Assembly: GCA_017694875.1 (NCBI GenBank)
Contig: JADIMG010000110.1
Coordinates: forward strand, 1 to 41,620
Length of the DNA stretch: 41,620 nucleotides
Direction of reading: 5' to 3'
DNA from: Candidatus Gallipaludibacter merdavium
Lineage (GTDB): Bacteria; Bacteroidota; Bacteroidia; Bacteroidales; Paludibacteraceae
Under the pieces are notes generated by a model. It ran no database searches. It was not told the origin of the DNA and saw nothing but the letters and a program-made list of their open reading frames with translations. Position 1 is the first letter of the stretch, and each line of letters begins with the position of its first letter. Below, piece by piece: positions 16,035 through 25,282 of the stretch. The position numbers and the translations under genes are program-made.

Positions 16035-17891
16035 TTAGTTTTCCAATTTATCGTACCAATTCCATTTTAATATCCAGCTAGTCAAACCGATTAATAGCAC
16101 ACATAAAATGCATGGCCACGTTTTTTTCAAGACTAGAAACATGGGTGCTGCTACTAATGCTGTTTGCCAAATAATTCCAACCCCTACATTAGCCATGTCC
16201 CGAAGCATAGCTGTATTTTTGCTAAATGCGGGTGTCTCAGCTTTCACTTGCTCATACACAGGTTTCCAGTAGCCCCATGGGCGTGTTTTCCTATAAAAGT
16301 TTTTCAATACCTCCTCGTCCGTCTGTTTTGTTGCATAAGTACCACATATACAACCAATCAGTGAACAAGCAAAAATAATTGGGAAATAATACAGAGGCAG
16401 AACGTTGGCAAACGCAGGAAGTAGCGGCAGAATCAAGGCTGGCAACATTCCAGCCGCCATCCCGTAAGCAAAGCCGCTCCCGTTGAAACGCCACCAATGC
16501 CATTTCAGAATATTAGCTGCAATATAACTACCATATAAAGCCCCTGTAACCCATTGCAGAACGCTATTTACATCTTCTGCCAGCATGCCAAAACAAATAC
16601 TTACCAACACAACAACCAATCCTACGATATAATTGGCTCGGGCGGCCTGACGTGATGTGATATTAGGTTTGAAGTATTTGATATATATGTCATTGACAAT
16701 ATAGGCTTGTACGGCATTCAGTGTTCCAGCAAATGTGGACATAAAGGCGGCTAACAAACCCGCAAGAATCAATCCAACAAGCCCAGTTGGAATCCACGGA
16801 TGGTTAATGACAGCCGGCAGTACCAGCTCAAAATCGATAGCACCGCTTGCATTGCGTATTTGAGGGCTAATCTGTTCAAACAAAACAAGACCCAACACTG
16901 CAAATCCAGTAATCATGAGATAACGTATTGGCATCAGAATCACCGAGACCGAACCGCTCATTAAGGCAGCTTCTTTCGGAGAGCGGGTTGACAATATTTT
17001 TTGCATGTCATATGTTGGTGCGGGGCCAGCTACGCTCGCAAGAATTCCTTTCAAGAACACCATGCCAAAAAACAAGCTGAACAATTGATATCCATCCGTT
17101 GATATCTTATCATTAAATTCCGCAAATTTACCTGACCAGTCCAAATTCAACTCCCAGCCAAACGCCGGTGAGTACCAATCATTCGGTACAAGTGCAGACA
17201 ATGTAGGAGCGTCAACATGATGCATGGCAATCGCAGCGACAGCTATACCGGCCAATGCCATAATCAAATATTGGGCGACGTCGGCCCAGACTATACTCAG
17301 CATTCCACCAAGTAAGGCATAAAATACGGCAAACATTGTAAATATGACACCCCAGACATGAGGAACATAAGCATCAGGAACAAAACCTAAAAAAGGGAAA
17401 GCAGATTTCAACGGTATGAAAATCTCAATGAATTTACCTAACCCGATGAAACCGTAGGCTAACATGCTCAACCCTACCAAGACAGCAAAAATAACAATAA
17501 TCCAGTGCGAGGCGATGGCACCTTTATCTTTCCCAAAACGGAATTCAATCCATTCTGCCCCTGTTTTGCACCCGGAACGGCGTAGCCATACCGACAAGTA
17601 CACCATCAGAAAAATCTGATTGAACACGGGCCACAACCAAGGTATATATATGCTTTTCAGACCATAGATTACTGTGATGGCTACGAGCCATACTGTGCCG
17701 GATATATCAAACATACCCGAAGCGTTTGACAATCCAAGCATATACCATGGGATGCTTTTGCCACCTAATAAATATGATTCCAGATTACGAGAAGCAAGCC
17801 GTTTTGAATATAAACCAATAATCACCAAAATACAGAGGTATGAGACAATTATTACTATATCCCAAATTGTTAATGACACTGATTGCAACAT
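16035..17891 (-). CDS. Sodium:solute symporter (SSS family), probable sugar importer
   Basis: A 618-residue inner-membrane protein with about 13-15 membrane helices. SSS markers include SYLLGGKSIPWYMLGLSNASGMFDISGTVWL near the start, ALLGGMLSIVWADVAQYLIM, and GLILAGLLAAFMSTFAGTLNAVQAYIVNDIY with the expected small/hydroxylated sodium-site residues. It is closest in plan to SGLT-type transporters. It is the first gene of the six-gene minus-strand operon and the only inner-membrane transporter in the locus. It may carry cellobiose for GH94 or mannose for the ROK kinase; the sequence does not decide. A -7-like box lies 41 bases upstream. Confidence 0.9.
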   Translation of the reverse strand: MLQSVSLTIWDIVIIVSYLCILVIIGLYSKRLASRNLESYLLGGKSIPWYMLGLSNASGMFDISGTVWLVAITVIYGLKSIYIPWLWPVFNQIFLMVYLSVWLRRSGCKTGAEWIEFRFGKDKGAIASHWIIVIFAVLVGLSMLAYGFIGLGKFIEIFIPLKSAFPFLGFVPDAYVPHVWGVIFTMFAVFYALLGGMLSIVWADVAQYLIMALAGIAVAAIAMHHVDAPTLSALVPNDWYSPAFGWELNLDWSGKFAEFNDKISTDGYQLFSLFFGMVFLKGILASVAGPAPTYDMQKILSTRSPKEAALMSGSVSVILMPIRYLMITGFAVLGLVLFEQISPQIRNASGAIDFELVLPAVINHPWIPTGLVGLILAGLLAAFMSTFAGTLNAVQAYIVNDIYIKYFKPNITSRQAARANYIVGLVVVLVSICFGMLAEDVNSVLQWVTGALYGSYIAANILKWHWWRFNGSGFAYGMAAGMLPALILPLLPAFANVLPLYYFPIIFACSLIGCICGTYATKQTDEEVLKNFYRKTRPWGYWKPVYEQVKAETPAFSKNTAMLRDMANVGVGIIWQTALVAAPMFLVLKKTWPCILCVLLIGLTSWILKWNWYDKLEN

Positions 17892-17931
17892 AAAAAATAT
17901 TCCTAAATTTTATCGTTTCTGTTTTGTGATA

Positions 17932-17939
17932 CAAATGTA
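17932..17939 (-). promoter_or_regulatory. Putative -7 promoter box of the minus-strand operon
   Basis: The minus strand reads TACATTTG, matching TAnnTTTG, 41 bases before the symporter ATG. No clear -33 TTTG is present, as expected for a promoter needing an activator such as the adjacent hybrid two-component regulator. Confidence 0.45.
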
Positions 17940-18011
17940 GAGCCTCTGCAAAAAACAATATGGAAAATGCTTTCATAGAGATACAAAGCAACTCCAGCGG
18001 CGAAATGTTAC

Positions 18012-18044
18012 AATATATTTGCACAATTATAAAATATATTGGCA
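18012..18044. promoter_or_regulatory. Direct repeat with 21-base spacing in the divergent control region
   Basis: AATATATTTGCA (18012-18023) and AATATATTGGCA (18033-18044) differ at one position and start 21 bases apart, two helical turns. They lie between the divergent operons and upstream of the -7 box at 18066. AraC-type regulators commonly bind such repeats, so this may be a site for the hybrid regulator. Confidence 0.4.
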
Positions 18045-18065
18045 TAGCGACAGCCTTATAAGCTG

Positions 18066-18073
18066 TACTTTTG
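18066..18073 (+). promoter_or_regulatory. Putative -7 promoter box of the hybrid two-component regulator
   Basis: TACTTTTG matches TAnnTTTG. Transcription would begin near 18080, after the earliest in-frame ATG at 18019, which supports the start codon at 18097. Confidence 0.5.
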
Positions 18074-18096
18074 GACAACTATTATTACGCGCGCTA

Positions 18097-21000
18097 ATGA
18101 AAAGATTCTTTTTACTCATATTATCATTATCAACCCTTATTGTAAATGCAAGCTATTTCCGCAGTTACCAAATGGAAGATGGGCTATCGCACAATAGCGT
18201 TTGGGCAGTCATGCAAGATCAACAGGGGTTTATGTGGTTTGGAACGAACGATGGCTTAAACCGTTTCGATGGCAGGAGCTTCAAGGTATTCAAGAAAAAC
18301 GAGCATGACAGTTTGAGTGTCGGAAACAATTTTATCCATTGCCTGAAAGAAGATTCGCAGGGACGGTTCTTGGTCGGCACAAAAAACGGGTTATACCAAT
18401 ACCATCAAACAACGGAAACTTTTACGACTATTTCTTTAAAACCATCAGGGGAAATTAGCGTTAACGACATATACGAAACACCAAACGGAGATATTTGGAT
18501 TGCCTGCCACGGACAAGGAGTGTATTTGCTGGATAAGAATTTGTCTGTAAAAAAACACTACGAAAGCAACGACACAACAAAATTACCGAACAATTTCATT
18601 TGGACTATTATACAAGATTATGTTGGGAATATCTGGTTGGGTACAGTCGGGGATGGATTGGTATTATTCGATGCACAGCAGGAACGTTTTATTAAAATGG
18701 CTGATGAACAGGATTTTGACATTCAGGATCCAATCATTAATACTTTGTTTTGCGATGCCGATTACAATTTATGGGTAGGAACAGCCACTTCCGGTTTGTA
18801 TCGTTACAATTACCGGACGGGTAAGACCTATAATTATATGAATAAGGAGGCATTCAATATAAAATCAATTATCGAATATTCTGAAAATGAACTGATTATG
18901 GGTTGCGACAAAGGCTTGGTAACCTTTAATCGGATTACGGAAGCATTCCGTATGCTCAGCAATGAAATGGACAATATGACCGATAATTCGATTTTTGCCC
19001 TTGCGAAAGACAAGGAAGGAGCATTTTGGATTGGAACCTATTTTGGCGGCGTCAACTATTTTTCGCCCACAATCAATACGTTTGACTATTATTACAACAC
19101 CTCAAATACTTCAGCAAAGAAAAGCATCATTAGTAGTTTTGCCCAAGAAAATGAAGAAAAACTTTGGGTGGGAAGCTACAACAATGGTTTGGCACTGTTT
19201 AATCCGGTCAATGGCCAATTTGAACAGGCGGATATAAAAATTGACTACAACAACGTGCAGGACCTCTATTATGATGATGGTTACTTATACATCAGTTTAT
19301 ATGGCCAAGGCATTTGTGTGTTGAACACTCATACGCTAAAAACCAAACACCTGAGTCAGTCTGAAAACCTGAGCAAGCAAATCAGTAATTTCGTAACGAC
19401 CATATTTAAAAGTCAGGATGGATTATTCTGGTTTGCATCGGAAGAAGGGGTAAGCGTATATGACCCGAGTCAGCAAACGGCACGAAAAATCCAATATTTA
19501 AATGGTTATGCCATCAAAGACATTCTGGAAGACTACAATGGTGCGAAATGGTTTGCGTCGCATACGCATGGCTTGTTCCGGCTGAATGCTGATAAAACGT
19601 GGGACTCCTATTCATATGTGGAAAACGTGCAATCTCCGCTGCCCAGCAACCATATCAATTGTATTTTCCAGGATTCGAAATTCAGAATATGGGCAGGTAC
19701 AGAAGATGCTGGATTATTGTTGTTTGATGCACGAAATAACAGTTTCAAACAGCTGTTTACCGAAAGCAATGGATTGCCGTCTAACATAGTTTATGCTATT
19801 CAAAATGATACGGATGGCAACTTGTGGATAACGACTGGGCGCGGATTGTGTAAAGTTACGCATGATTTGCAGGATATCGTAAGCATAGGCTATATAGACG
19901 ATGTACAGCGCATCCGCTATAATCCGAAAGCATCTATTTGCCTGTCGGACAACAAACTGTTTTTTGGCGGCACAAATGGTTTCATAGCCTTCTATCCACA
20001 AGCCATCAAACTTAACCAGCAAAAACCGAATCTGGTAATTACGCGCTTTAATCTTTTGAACACGATACATTCCAAAGAAAGAAAAGACCAACTACCAATA
20101 TTCGACATAGAAAAAGAGAATAAAATCACATTGGAGCGTAAGAATTCCACATTCAGCGTGGAATTTGTGGCTTTGAGCTATCTCGCACCAAGTGAAAACC
20201 AATATGCATACATGTTGGAAGGTTTTGATACTGACTGGACCTATACGACCGATAACAAGGCTTATTACATGAACATTCCGCCGGGTGAGTACATTTTCAA
20301 GGTCAAAGGAAGCAATAACGATGACGTATGGAGTGACATGCACCAGATAATCATCAAGGTCAAGCCACCATTTTTGTTGTCCATAGGCATGATATTCCTG
20401 TATGTGCTCCTGTTGATAGGAATCATATCACTCATCCTGCACAGATACCAGAAGCGGATAGCCCAAAAGAACAAGGAGCAGATTTACAGATATACTGTTG
20501 AAAAGGAAAAAGAAATCTATCAGGCAAAGATTAATTTCTTCACCAACATTGCACATGAAATACGTACGCCCCTTTCACTGATTACAGCACCATTGGAAAA
20601 TATATTGAATTCAGGAGACGGGAATGCAACAACTAAAAGTAATTTGAATATTATCAAAATCAACACCAATAGGTTGTTGGATTTGGTAAACCAATTGTTG
20701 GATTTCCGGAAAGTGGAGGAAAACATGTTTTGTTTCAAATTCCAATATCAGGATGTCGTGGCGATTGTCCGTAAGGTTTATAATCAATATTATCCTAATG
20801 CACAATTGAAAGGGTTGGAACTGACATTAGCGGTTGAGCAGGAACATATATTCTCATCGGTAGATGCAGAAGCTATATATAAAATCATCAGCAATCTTGT
20901 TTCCAATGCTATAAAATATGCGGAAAAGAACATTGTAATGACTGTAAAGGTAGAGGGCAACAATATCTGCATTACCGTATCGGATGATGGAAAAGGCATA

Positions 21001-22050
21001 GCTGAAACATATCATAACAAGATATTTGACCCGTTTTTCCAAGTGCAGGATAGCCAGAACACTGCAAAAACAGGTTCCGGGTTAGGCTTGTCGTTATCAA
21101 AGTCATTGGCAGAAAAGCATCATGGAACATTACAGGTAGCAAATGCAGAAGAGCATGGCTGCATATTCACTTTAACGCTTCCCATCAGCCATAGTGCAGA
21201 ACAACAAGCGGCACTACCCGAAGAGCATAAAGATAAGCCGGAAGAAGTACCTACTAATTCAGATACAAGCATACATAACAAGAGCAAGGTTCGCTTGCTC
21301 ATTGTGGAAGACAATGCAGACCTGCGGGAATTCCTGATGGACAATCTGAGTGCTGACTTCAGTGTTGTAGGTGCAGAAAATGGAGTGGTTGCCTTGCAAA
21401 TTCTTGAGCAGGAAAATATCGATATCATTATATCTGACATTATGATGCCAGAAATGGATGGTTTGGAATTGTGTGACAAGATAAAGGGGAATGTAGCATA
21501 TTCGCATTTGCCACTCATTCTGCTTTCTGCAAAAACAGATACGCCTACAAAAATCGACAGCCTGAATCGTGGCGCTGATGTATATCTTGAAAAGCCGTTC
21601 TCGTTTGAACAATTGAAAGCGCAAATCAACAGTATCATTGAAAACAGGGATAACATACGCAACAATTTTATCAAATCGCCTTTGATATATTTCAAACGGA
21701 ACACGACAGAGCACGACCATAACAATGCAGAATTTATTGAGAAACTGAATGCATATATTATTGAAAATATGTCGGATGAACGTTTTTCAATCGACAACTT
21801 GTCTGAGTCGTTCTATATGAGCCGTTCCAATTTCCACAAGAAAATCAAAAATATCACTGGACTTACGCCAAACGATTATATCAAACTGATTCGCTTGAAT
21901 CAGAGTGTACAGCTATTGGCCAGTGGCAAATATAAAATCAATGAAGTATGTTACATGGTCGGTTTCAATACGCCATCCTATTTTTCCAAGTGCTTTTATG
22001 AACATTTTGGAAAGCTTCCCAAAGATTTTATCACCCATGCAAAACCATAA
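18097..22050 (+). CDS. Hybrid two-component system sensor kinase/response regulator (HTCS)
   Basis: A 1317-residue protein from the ATG at 18097, which gives a proper signal peptide (MKRFFLLILSLSTLIVNASYF). Residues about 20-660 hold two seven-bladed propellers built from repeats such as GFMWFGTNDGLNRFDG and GNIWLGTVGDGLVLFD. A Y_Y_Y domain (about 690-750) and one membrane helix (about 757-785) follow. The kinase has H820 in NIAHEIRTPLSLI and an ATPase domain with SDDGKGI and GSGLGLSLSK. The receiver domain (about 1065-1180) has D1114 in ISDIMMPEMDG. An AraC-type helix-turn-helix ends the protein (SMSRSNFHKKIKNITGLTPNDYI-type block; GFNTPSYFSKCFYEHFG). Such regulators bind a glycan fragment in the periplasm and activate the adjacent locus. 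It is divergent from the symporter operon and precedes susC. Confidence 0.95.
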   Translation: MKRFFLLILSLSTLIVNASYFRSYQMEDGLSHNSVWAVMQDQQGFMWFGTNDGLNRFDGRSFKVFKKNEHDSLSVGNNFIHCLKEDSQGRFLVGTKNGLYQYHQTTETFTTISLKPSGEISVNDIYETPNGDIWIACHGQGVYLLDKNLSVKKHYESNDTTKLPNNFIWTIIQDYVGNIWLGTVGDGLVLFDAQQERFIKMADEQDFDIQDPIINTLFCDADYNLWVGTATSGLYRYNYRTGKTYNYMNKEAFNIKSIIEYSENELIMGCDKGLVTFNRITEAFRMLSNEMDNMTDNSIFALAKDKEGAFWIGTYFGGVNYFSPTINTFDYYYNTSNTSAKKSIISSFAQENEEKLWVGSYNNGLALFNPVNGQFEQADIKIDYNNVQDLYYDDGYLYISLYGQGICVLNTHTLKTKHLSQSENLSKQISNFVTTIFKSQDGLFWFASEEGVSVYDPSQQTARKIQYLNGYAIKDILEDYNGAKWFASHTHGLFRLNADKTWDSYSYVENVQSPLPSNHINCIFQDSKFRIWAGTEDAGLLLFDARNNSFKQLFTESNGLPSNIVYAIQNDTDGNLWITTGRGLCKVTHDLQDIVSIGYIDDVQRIRYNPKASICLSDNKLFFGGTNGFIAFYPQAIKLNQQKPNLVITRFNLLNTIHSKERKDQLPIFDIEKENKITLERKNSTFSVEFVALSYLAPSENQYAYMLEGFDTDWTYTTDNKAYYMNIPPGEYIFKVKGSNNDDVWSDMHQIIIKVKPPFLLSIGMIFLYVLLLIGIISLILHRYQKRIAQKNKEQIYRYTVEKEKEIYQAKINFFTNIAHEIRTPLSLITAPLENILNSGDGNATTKSNLNIIKINTNRLLDLVNQLLDFRKVEENMFCFKFQYQDVVAIVRKVYNQYYPNAQLKGLELTLAVEQEHIFSSVDAEAIYKIISNLVSNAIKYAEKNIVMTVKVEGNNICITVSDDGKGIAETYHNKIFDPFFQVQDSQNTAKTGSGLGLSLSKSLAEKHHGTLQVANAEEHGCIFTLTLPISHSAEQQAALPEEHKDKPEEVPTNSDTSIHNKSKVRLLIVEDNADLREFLMDNLSADFSVVGAENGVVALQILEQENIDIIISDIMMPEMDGLELCDKIKGNVAYSHLPLILLSAKTDTPTKIDSLNRGADVYLEKPFSFEQLKAQINSIIENRDNIRNNFIKSPLIYFKRNTTEHDHNNAEFIEKLNAYIIENMSDERFSIDNLSESFYMSRSNFHKKIKNITGLTPNDYIKLIRLNQSVQLLASGKYKINEVCYMVGFNTPSYFSKCFYEHFGKLPKDFITHAKP

Positions 22051-22188
22051 TTGAAACGAATAATAATTTAAAAGCAGAAAAACATGAAAACATAGAAAGA
22101 CAAAATGATCCCACAAGAAGATTTCACATCACATTGAAAAGAGATTAACTTCAAACTATTCCACGAAAAAATTTTTTATACGACTAAT

Positions 22189-25100
22189 ATGATCAAAAGC
22201 ATAAAACTATTACTTGCAATCATACCCATGATTATGTGCTCATATACGCTGTATGCACAACACACCGTCAGCGGGAAGGTTTATGATTCTAAAAATGAAC
22301 CTATTATCGGAGCGGCTATCATGGTTAAGAACACTACCAATGGGACTACAACCGACCTTGATGGAAATTATACCATCGCTAATATCAAAAACGACGATAT
22401 ATTGGTTTTTTCCTATTTGGGATATAACAATCAGGAAATTAAGGTTGGCGAAAAAACTGTGATAAATGTTACTATGAAGGAATCATCCGTTGCATTGGAA
22501 CAAGTTGTAGTAGTCGGTTATGGCCAACAGAAGAAAGTGAATTTGACAGGTTCTGTTGCTGCCGTCTCGGTTGATGAATCACTCAGTGGACGTGCCATTA
22601 CCAATACATCCACCGCTTTGCAGGGCTTGGTTCCAGGACTCACGGTAACGCAAAGTTCTGGAATGGCAGGAAATAACCAGTCAGAGATATTGATCCGAGG
22701 ATTGGGAACCATCAACGATGCAAGTCCGTTAATCGTTGTCGATGATATGCCTGATGTGGACATTAACCGTCTTAACATGGAAGATATAGAAAGTATATCT
22801 GTATTGAAAGACGCTGCAGCATCCTCCATTTATGGTTCACGTGGCGCCAATGGTGTCATTCTTATTAAGACCAAATCAGGTAGAGGGGCTGGAAAAACAT
22901 CTGTTACCTTCTCTGGAACATATGGATTTGAAAAACCCATTCGTTCATACAGTTTCTTGTCAGACTATGCGCAAGCCTTGGAAGTACATAGGCAGGCATC
23001 AGCAGCCAATAATATTGCCGAGTCATCCCAACATTATTCTAAAGGTACGGTTGATCAATGGTTGGCTTTGGGCATGGTTGATCCCTTGCGTTATCCAAAT
23101 ACTGATTGGTGGGATCTTATCATGCGGACAGGTACCATACAAAACTATAATGTCTCTGCAACAGGAGGCAACGAGGTAGCCAATTTTTATGCATCCATTG
23201 GTTATTTAAAGCAGCAAGGGTTGCAAATTAACAATGATTACGACCGTTATAACGTGCGTTTCAATTTCGATTATAAGTTATTTAAGAATCTTACAACTGG
23301 TGTTCGTATGGATGGAAACTGGAGTAATTTTCAGTATGCTCTCTCAGACGGATTTTCTGGAAAATCGAGTGTGAATGAGGATTCTGAGGTCACAGGGAAC
23401 ATGGACATGCAATATGCTATTGCAGGTATAACGCCATATGATCCTGTGTTGGATGTATATGGTGGTGTAATGGCTATTGGTGAGGATCCGACAGCATTCA
23501 ATCCGCTCGAATACTTCAACAACCATTTGAAAAACAAAGATGAGCAGCAATTGAATGGAAGCATGTATTTGGATTGGGAACCTATAAAAGGGTTGCATGC
23601 CCGTGTCGATTATAGTTTGCGCTATATAAATTCATTTGTAAAGCAAGCTGATACTCCAAACCAAGCCTACAACTTCCAGACAGAACAATATACCAAATGG
23701 TATGTGAATGAGAGCGCTGGTATTTCAAATCGCTCAGAAACAGCTTACAAAACCTTACTTAATGCACGGCTCAATTATAATAAGACTATAGCTGGCAATC
23801 ATACAATCAATGCTTTGTTTGTATATAGTGAGGAATACTGGTACGAACGCTATTTGTATGCTTTTCGTGCTGATCGTATTCACCCGAACCTGAGTGAGAT
23901 AGATGCAGCGCTCACTTCAACTCAGGAAACAGGCGGCTGTTCATATACGGAAGGCCTGCGCTCTTTTATTGGTAGAATTAATTATAATGCTTTTGATCGT
24001 TATTTGTTGGAATTGAATTTGCGTGTGGATGGATCCTCAAAGTTTCAACCAGGTCATCAATATGGATTCTTTCCTTCTGCATCAGTTGGTTGGAGGTTCA
24101 GCGAGGAGAAATGGCTTAAACCGCATGTTTCCGATTGGATGGATAGCGGAAAATTCCGATTGTCATATGGTGGGTTGGGAAATAATAGTTCTGTGTTGAG
24201 AGATGAGCAGCAAGAATTGTTGTATGCGAATAACTACATGATTAATGGTGAAATAGCCAAAGGATTTGTCTATTCCAAAATGTTGAATCCCGATTTGAGT
24301 TGGGAAAAAACTTCTGTGTTTAATGTGGGATTGGATCTCGTGTTTTTTAACAGCCGCTTTTCAACAGAACTGGATTTTTACGATCGTCTGACTACAGGCA
24401 TGATACAGCAATCAGATTTGTCTATTCACCTGAGTGGTGCATATGAAGCTCCACGCACTAATATTGGCGTGTTGCGCAATCGGGGTTTGGAAGGTAATTT
24501 TACTTGGCGCGATCATGTCGGTGATTTTAACTATTCGATAAATCTTAATGTTTCATACAATGCTTCACGTTTGGAGAATTGGGCAGAATTTCTTGACAAA
24601 GGCAATATATATATCAATATGCCATATCAGTTTGTGTATAGTTATATGGATACTGGCATTGCTCAAAGTTTTCCAGAAATTTATAGTACGACCATACAAT
24701 GGGCACAACCAGGTGATATTTTGCGTGTGGATTTGAACGGGGACGGACAGATATCAGGTGAAGATCGCGTTGCATTTGTTGACCGTATGCAGAGCATGCC
24801 AACCACTAATTACGGATTGAACTTGCAAATGAGCTGGAAAGGATTTGATCTCTCTATGCTGTTTCAAGGTACTGCTGGCCGCTGGGATTTTTGGATTACC
24901 AATTTCAACTCGGTAAACATTCCTGCACAACGTTATGCGTCAACTGAGGAGCATGTAACGAACCCGTGGAGGTATGATAATCGTGACGGAGAATGGCCTC
25001 GACTCGCATTTTCTAGTAATAATCAGGCAAGCACGACATTTTGGCTAGACAATTTAGCTTACCTGCGTATGAAAAATTTGATGTTTGGTTATACAATTCC

Positions 25101-25269
25101 AGCTAATATTACGCGGAAATTTTTCGTAAATAATCTTCGCATCTATTATAGTACGGAGAACTTATTTACCATTACCAACTACAGAGGTCTTGACCCTGAA
25201 AAAACAAACCGTGGAGACATGTATCCGATGGTCAGTTCACATTCTTTTGGTATTATAGTAAAATTCTAA
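22189..25269 (+). CDS. SusC/RagA family TonB-dependent outer-membrane transporter
   Basis: A 1026-residue outer-membrane protein with a signal peptide (KLLLAIIPMIMCSYTLYAQ). A carboxypeptidase-like regulatory domain follows (VSGKVYDSKNEPIIGAAIMVKN, GTTTDLDGNYTI), then the SusC signature ALEQVVVVGYGQQKKVNLTGSV with TonB box, a plug domain (ILIRGLGTINDASPLIVVDD, AASSIYGSRGANGVILIKTK) and a C-terminal 22-strand barrel that ends in an aromatic residue (SFGIIVKF). It imports oligosaccharides across the outer membrane together with SusD. The 138 bases before it contain no recognisable TAnnTTTG box, which suggests dependence on the regulator upstream. It heads a five-gene plus-strand unit. Confidence 0.96.
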   Translation: MIKSIKLLLAIIPMIMCSYTLYAQHTVSGKVYDSKNEPIIGAAIMVKNTTNGTTTDLDGNYTIANIKNDDILVFSYLGYNNQEIKVGEKTVINVTMKESSVALEQVVVVGYGQQKKVNLTGSVAAVSVDESLSGRAITNTSTALQGLVPGLTVTQSSGMAGNNQSEILIRGLGTINDASPLIVVDDMPDVDINRLNMEDIESISVLKDAAASSIYGSRGANGVILIKTKSGRGAGKTSVTFSGTYGFEKPIRSYSFLSDYAQALEVHRQASAANNIAESSQHYSKGTVDQWLALGMVDPLRYPNTDWWDLIMRTGTIQNYNVSATGGNEVANFYASIGYLKQQGLQINNDYDRYNVRFNFDYKLFKNLTTGVRMDGNWSNFQYALSDGFSGKSSVNEDSEVTGNMDMQYAIAGITPYDPVLDVYGGVMAIGEDPTAFNPLEYFNNHLKNKDEQQLNGSMYLDWEPIKGLHARVDYSLRYINSFVKQADTPNQAYNFQTEQYTKWYVNESAGISNRSETAYKTLLNARLNYNKTIAGNHTINALFVYSEEYWYERYLYAFRADRIHPNLSEIDAALTSTQETGGCSYTEGLRSFIGRINYNAFDRYLLELNLRVDGSSKFQPGHQYGFFPSASVGWRFSEEKWLKPHVSDWMDSGKFRLSYGGLGNNSSVLRDEQQELLYANNYMINGEIAKGFVYSKMLNPDLSWEKTSVFNVGLDLVFFNSRFSTELDFYDRLTTGMIQQSDLSIHLSGAYEAPRTNIGVLRNRGLEGNFTWRDHVGDFNYSINLNVSYNASRLENWAEFLDKGNIYINMPYQFVYSYMDTGIAQSFPEIYSTTIQWAQPGDILRVDLNGDGQISGEDRVAFVDRMQSMPTTNYGLNLQMSWKGFDLSMLFQGTAGRWDFWITNFNSVNIPAQRYASTEEHVTNPWRYDNRDGEWPRLAFSSNNQASTTFWLDNLAYLRMKNLMFGYTIPANITRKFFVNNLRIYYSTENLFTITNYRGLDPEKTNRGDMYPMVSSHSFGIIVKF

Positions 25270-25282
25270 ACGCTTTATCAAT

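Noticed and set aside
18019-18096. Upstream in-frame ATG for the hybrid regulator
   Set aside because: It precedes the predicted transcription start and would place charged residues before the signal peptide; the ATG at 18097 begins a normal signal peptide.
21120-21797. Minus-strand open frame of 225 codons inside the hybrid regulator
   Set aside because: It is opposite the well-conserved receiver and kinase domains and its protein is low-complexity in serine, as expected of an antisense shadow.
22051-22188. Promoter of the SusC gene
   Set aside because: No TAnnTTTG box or clear repeat was found, so no site is annotated; an activator-dependent promoter may still be present.
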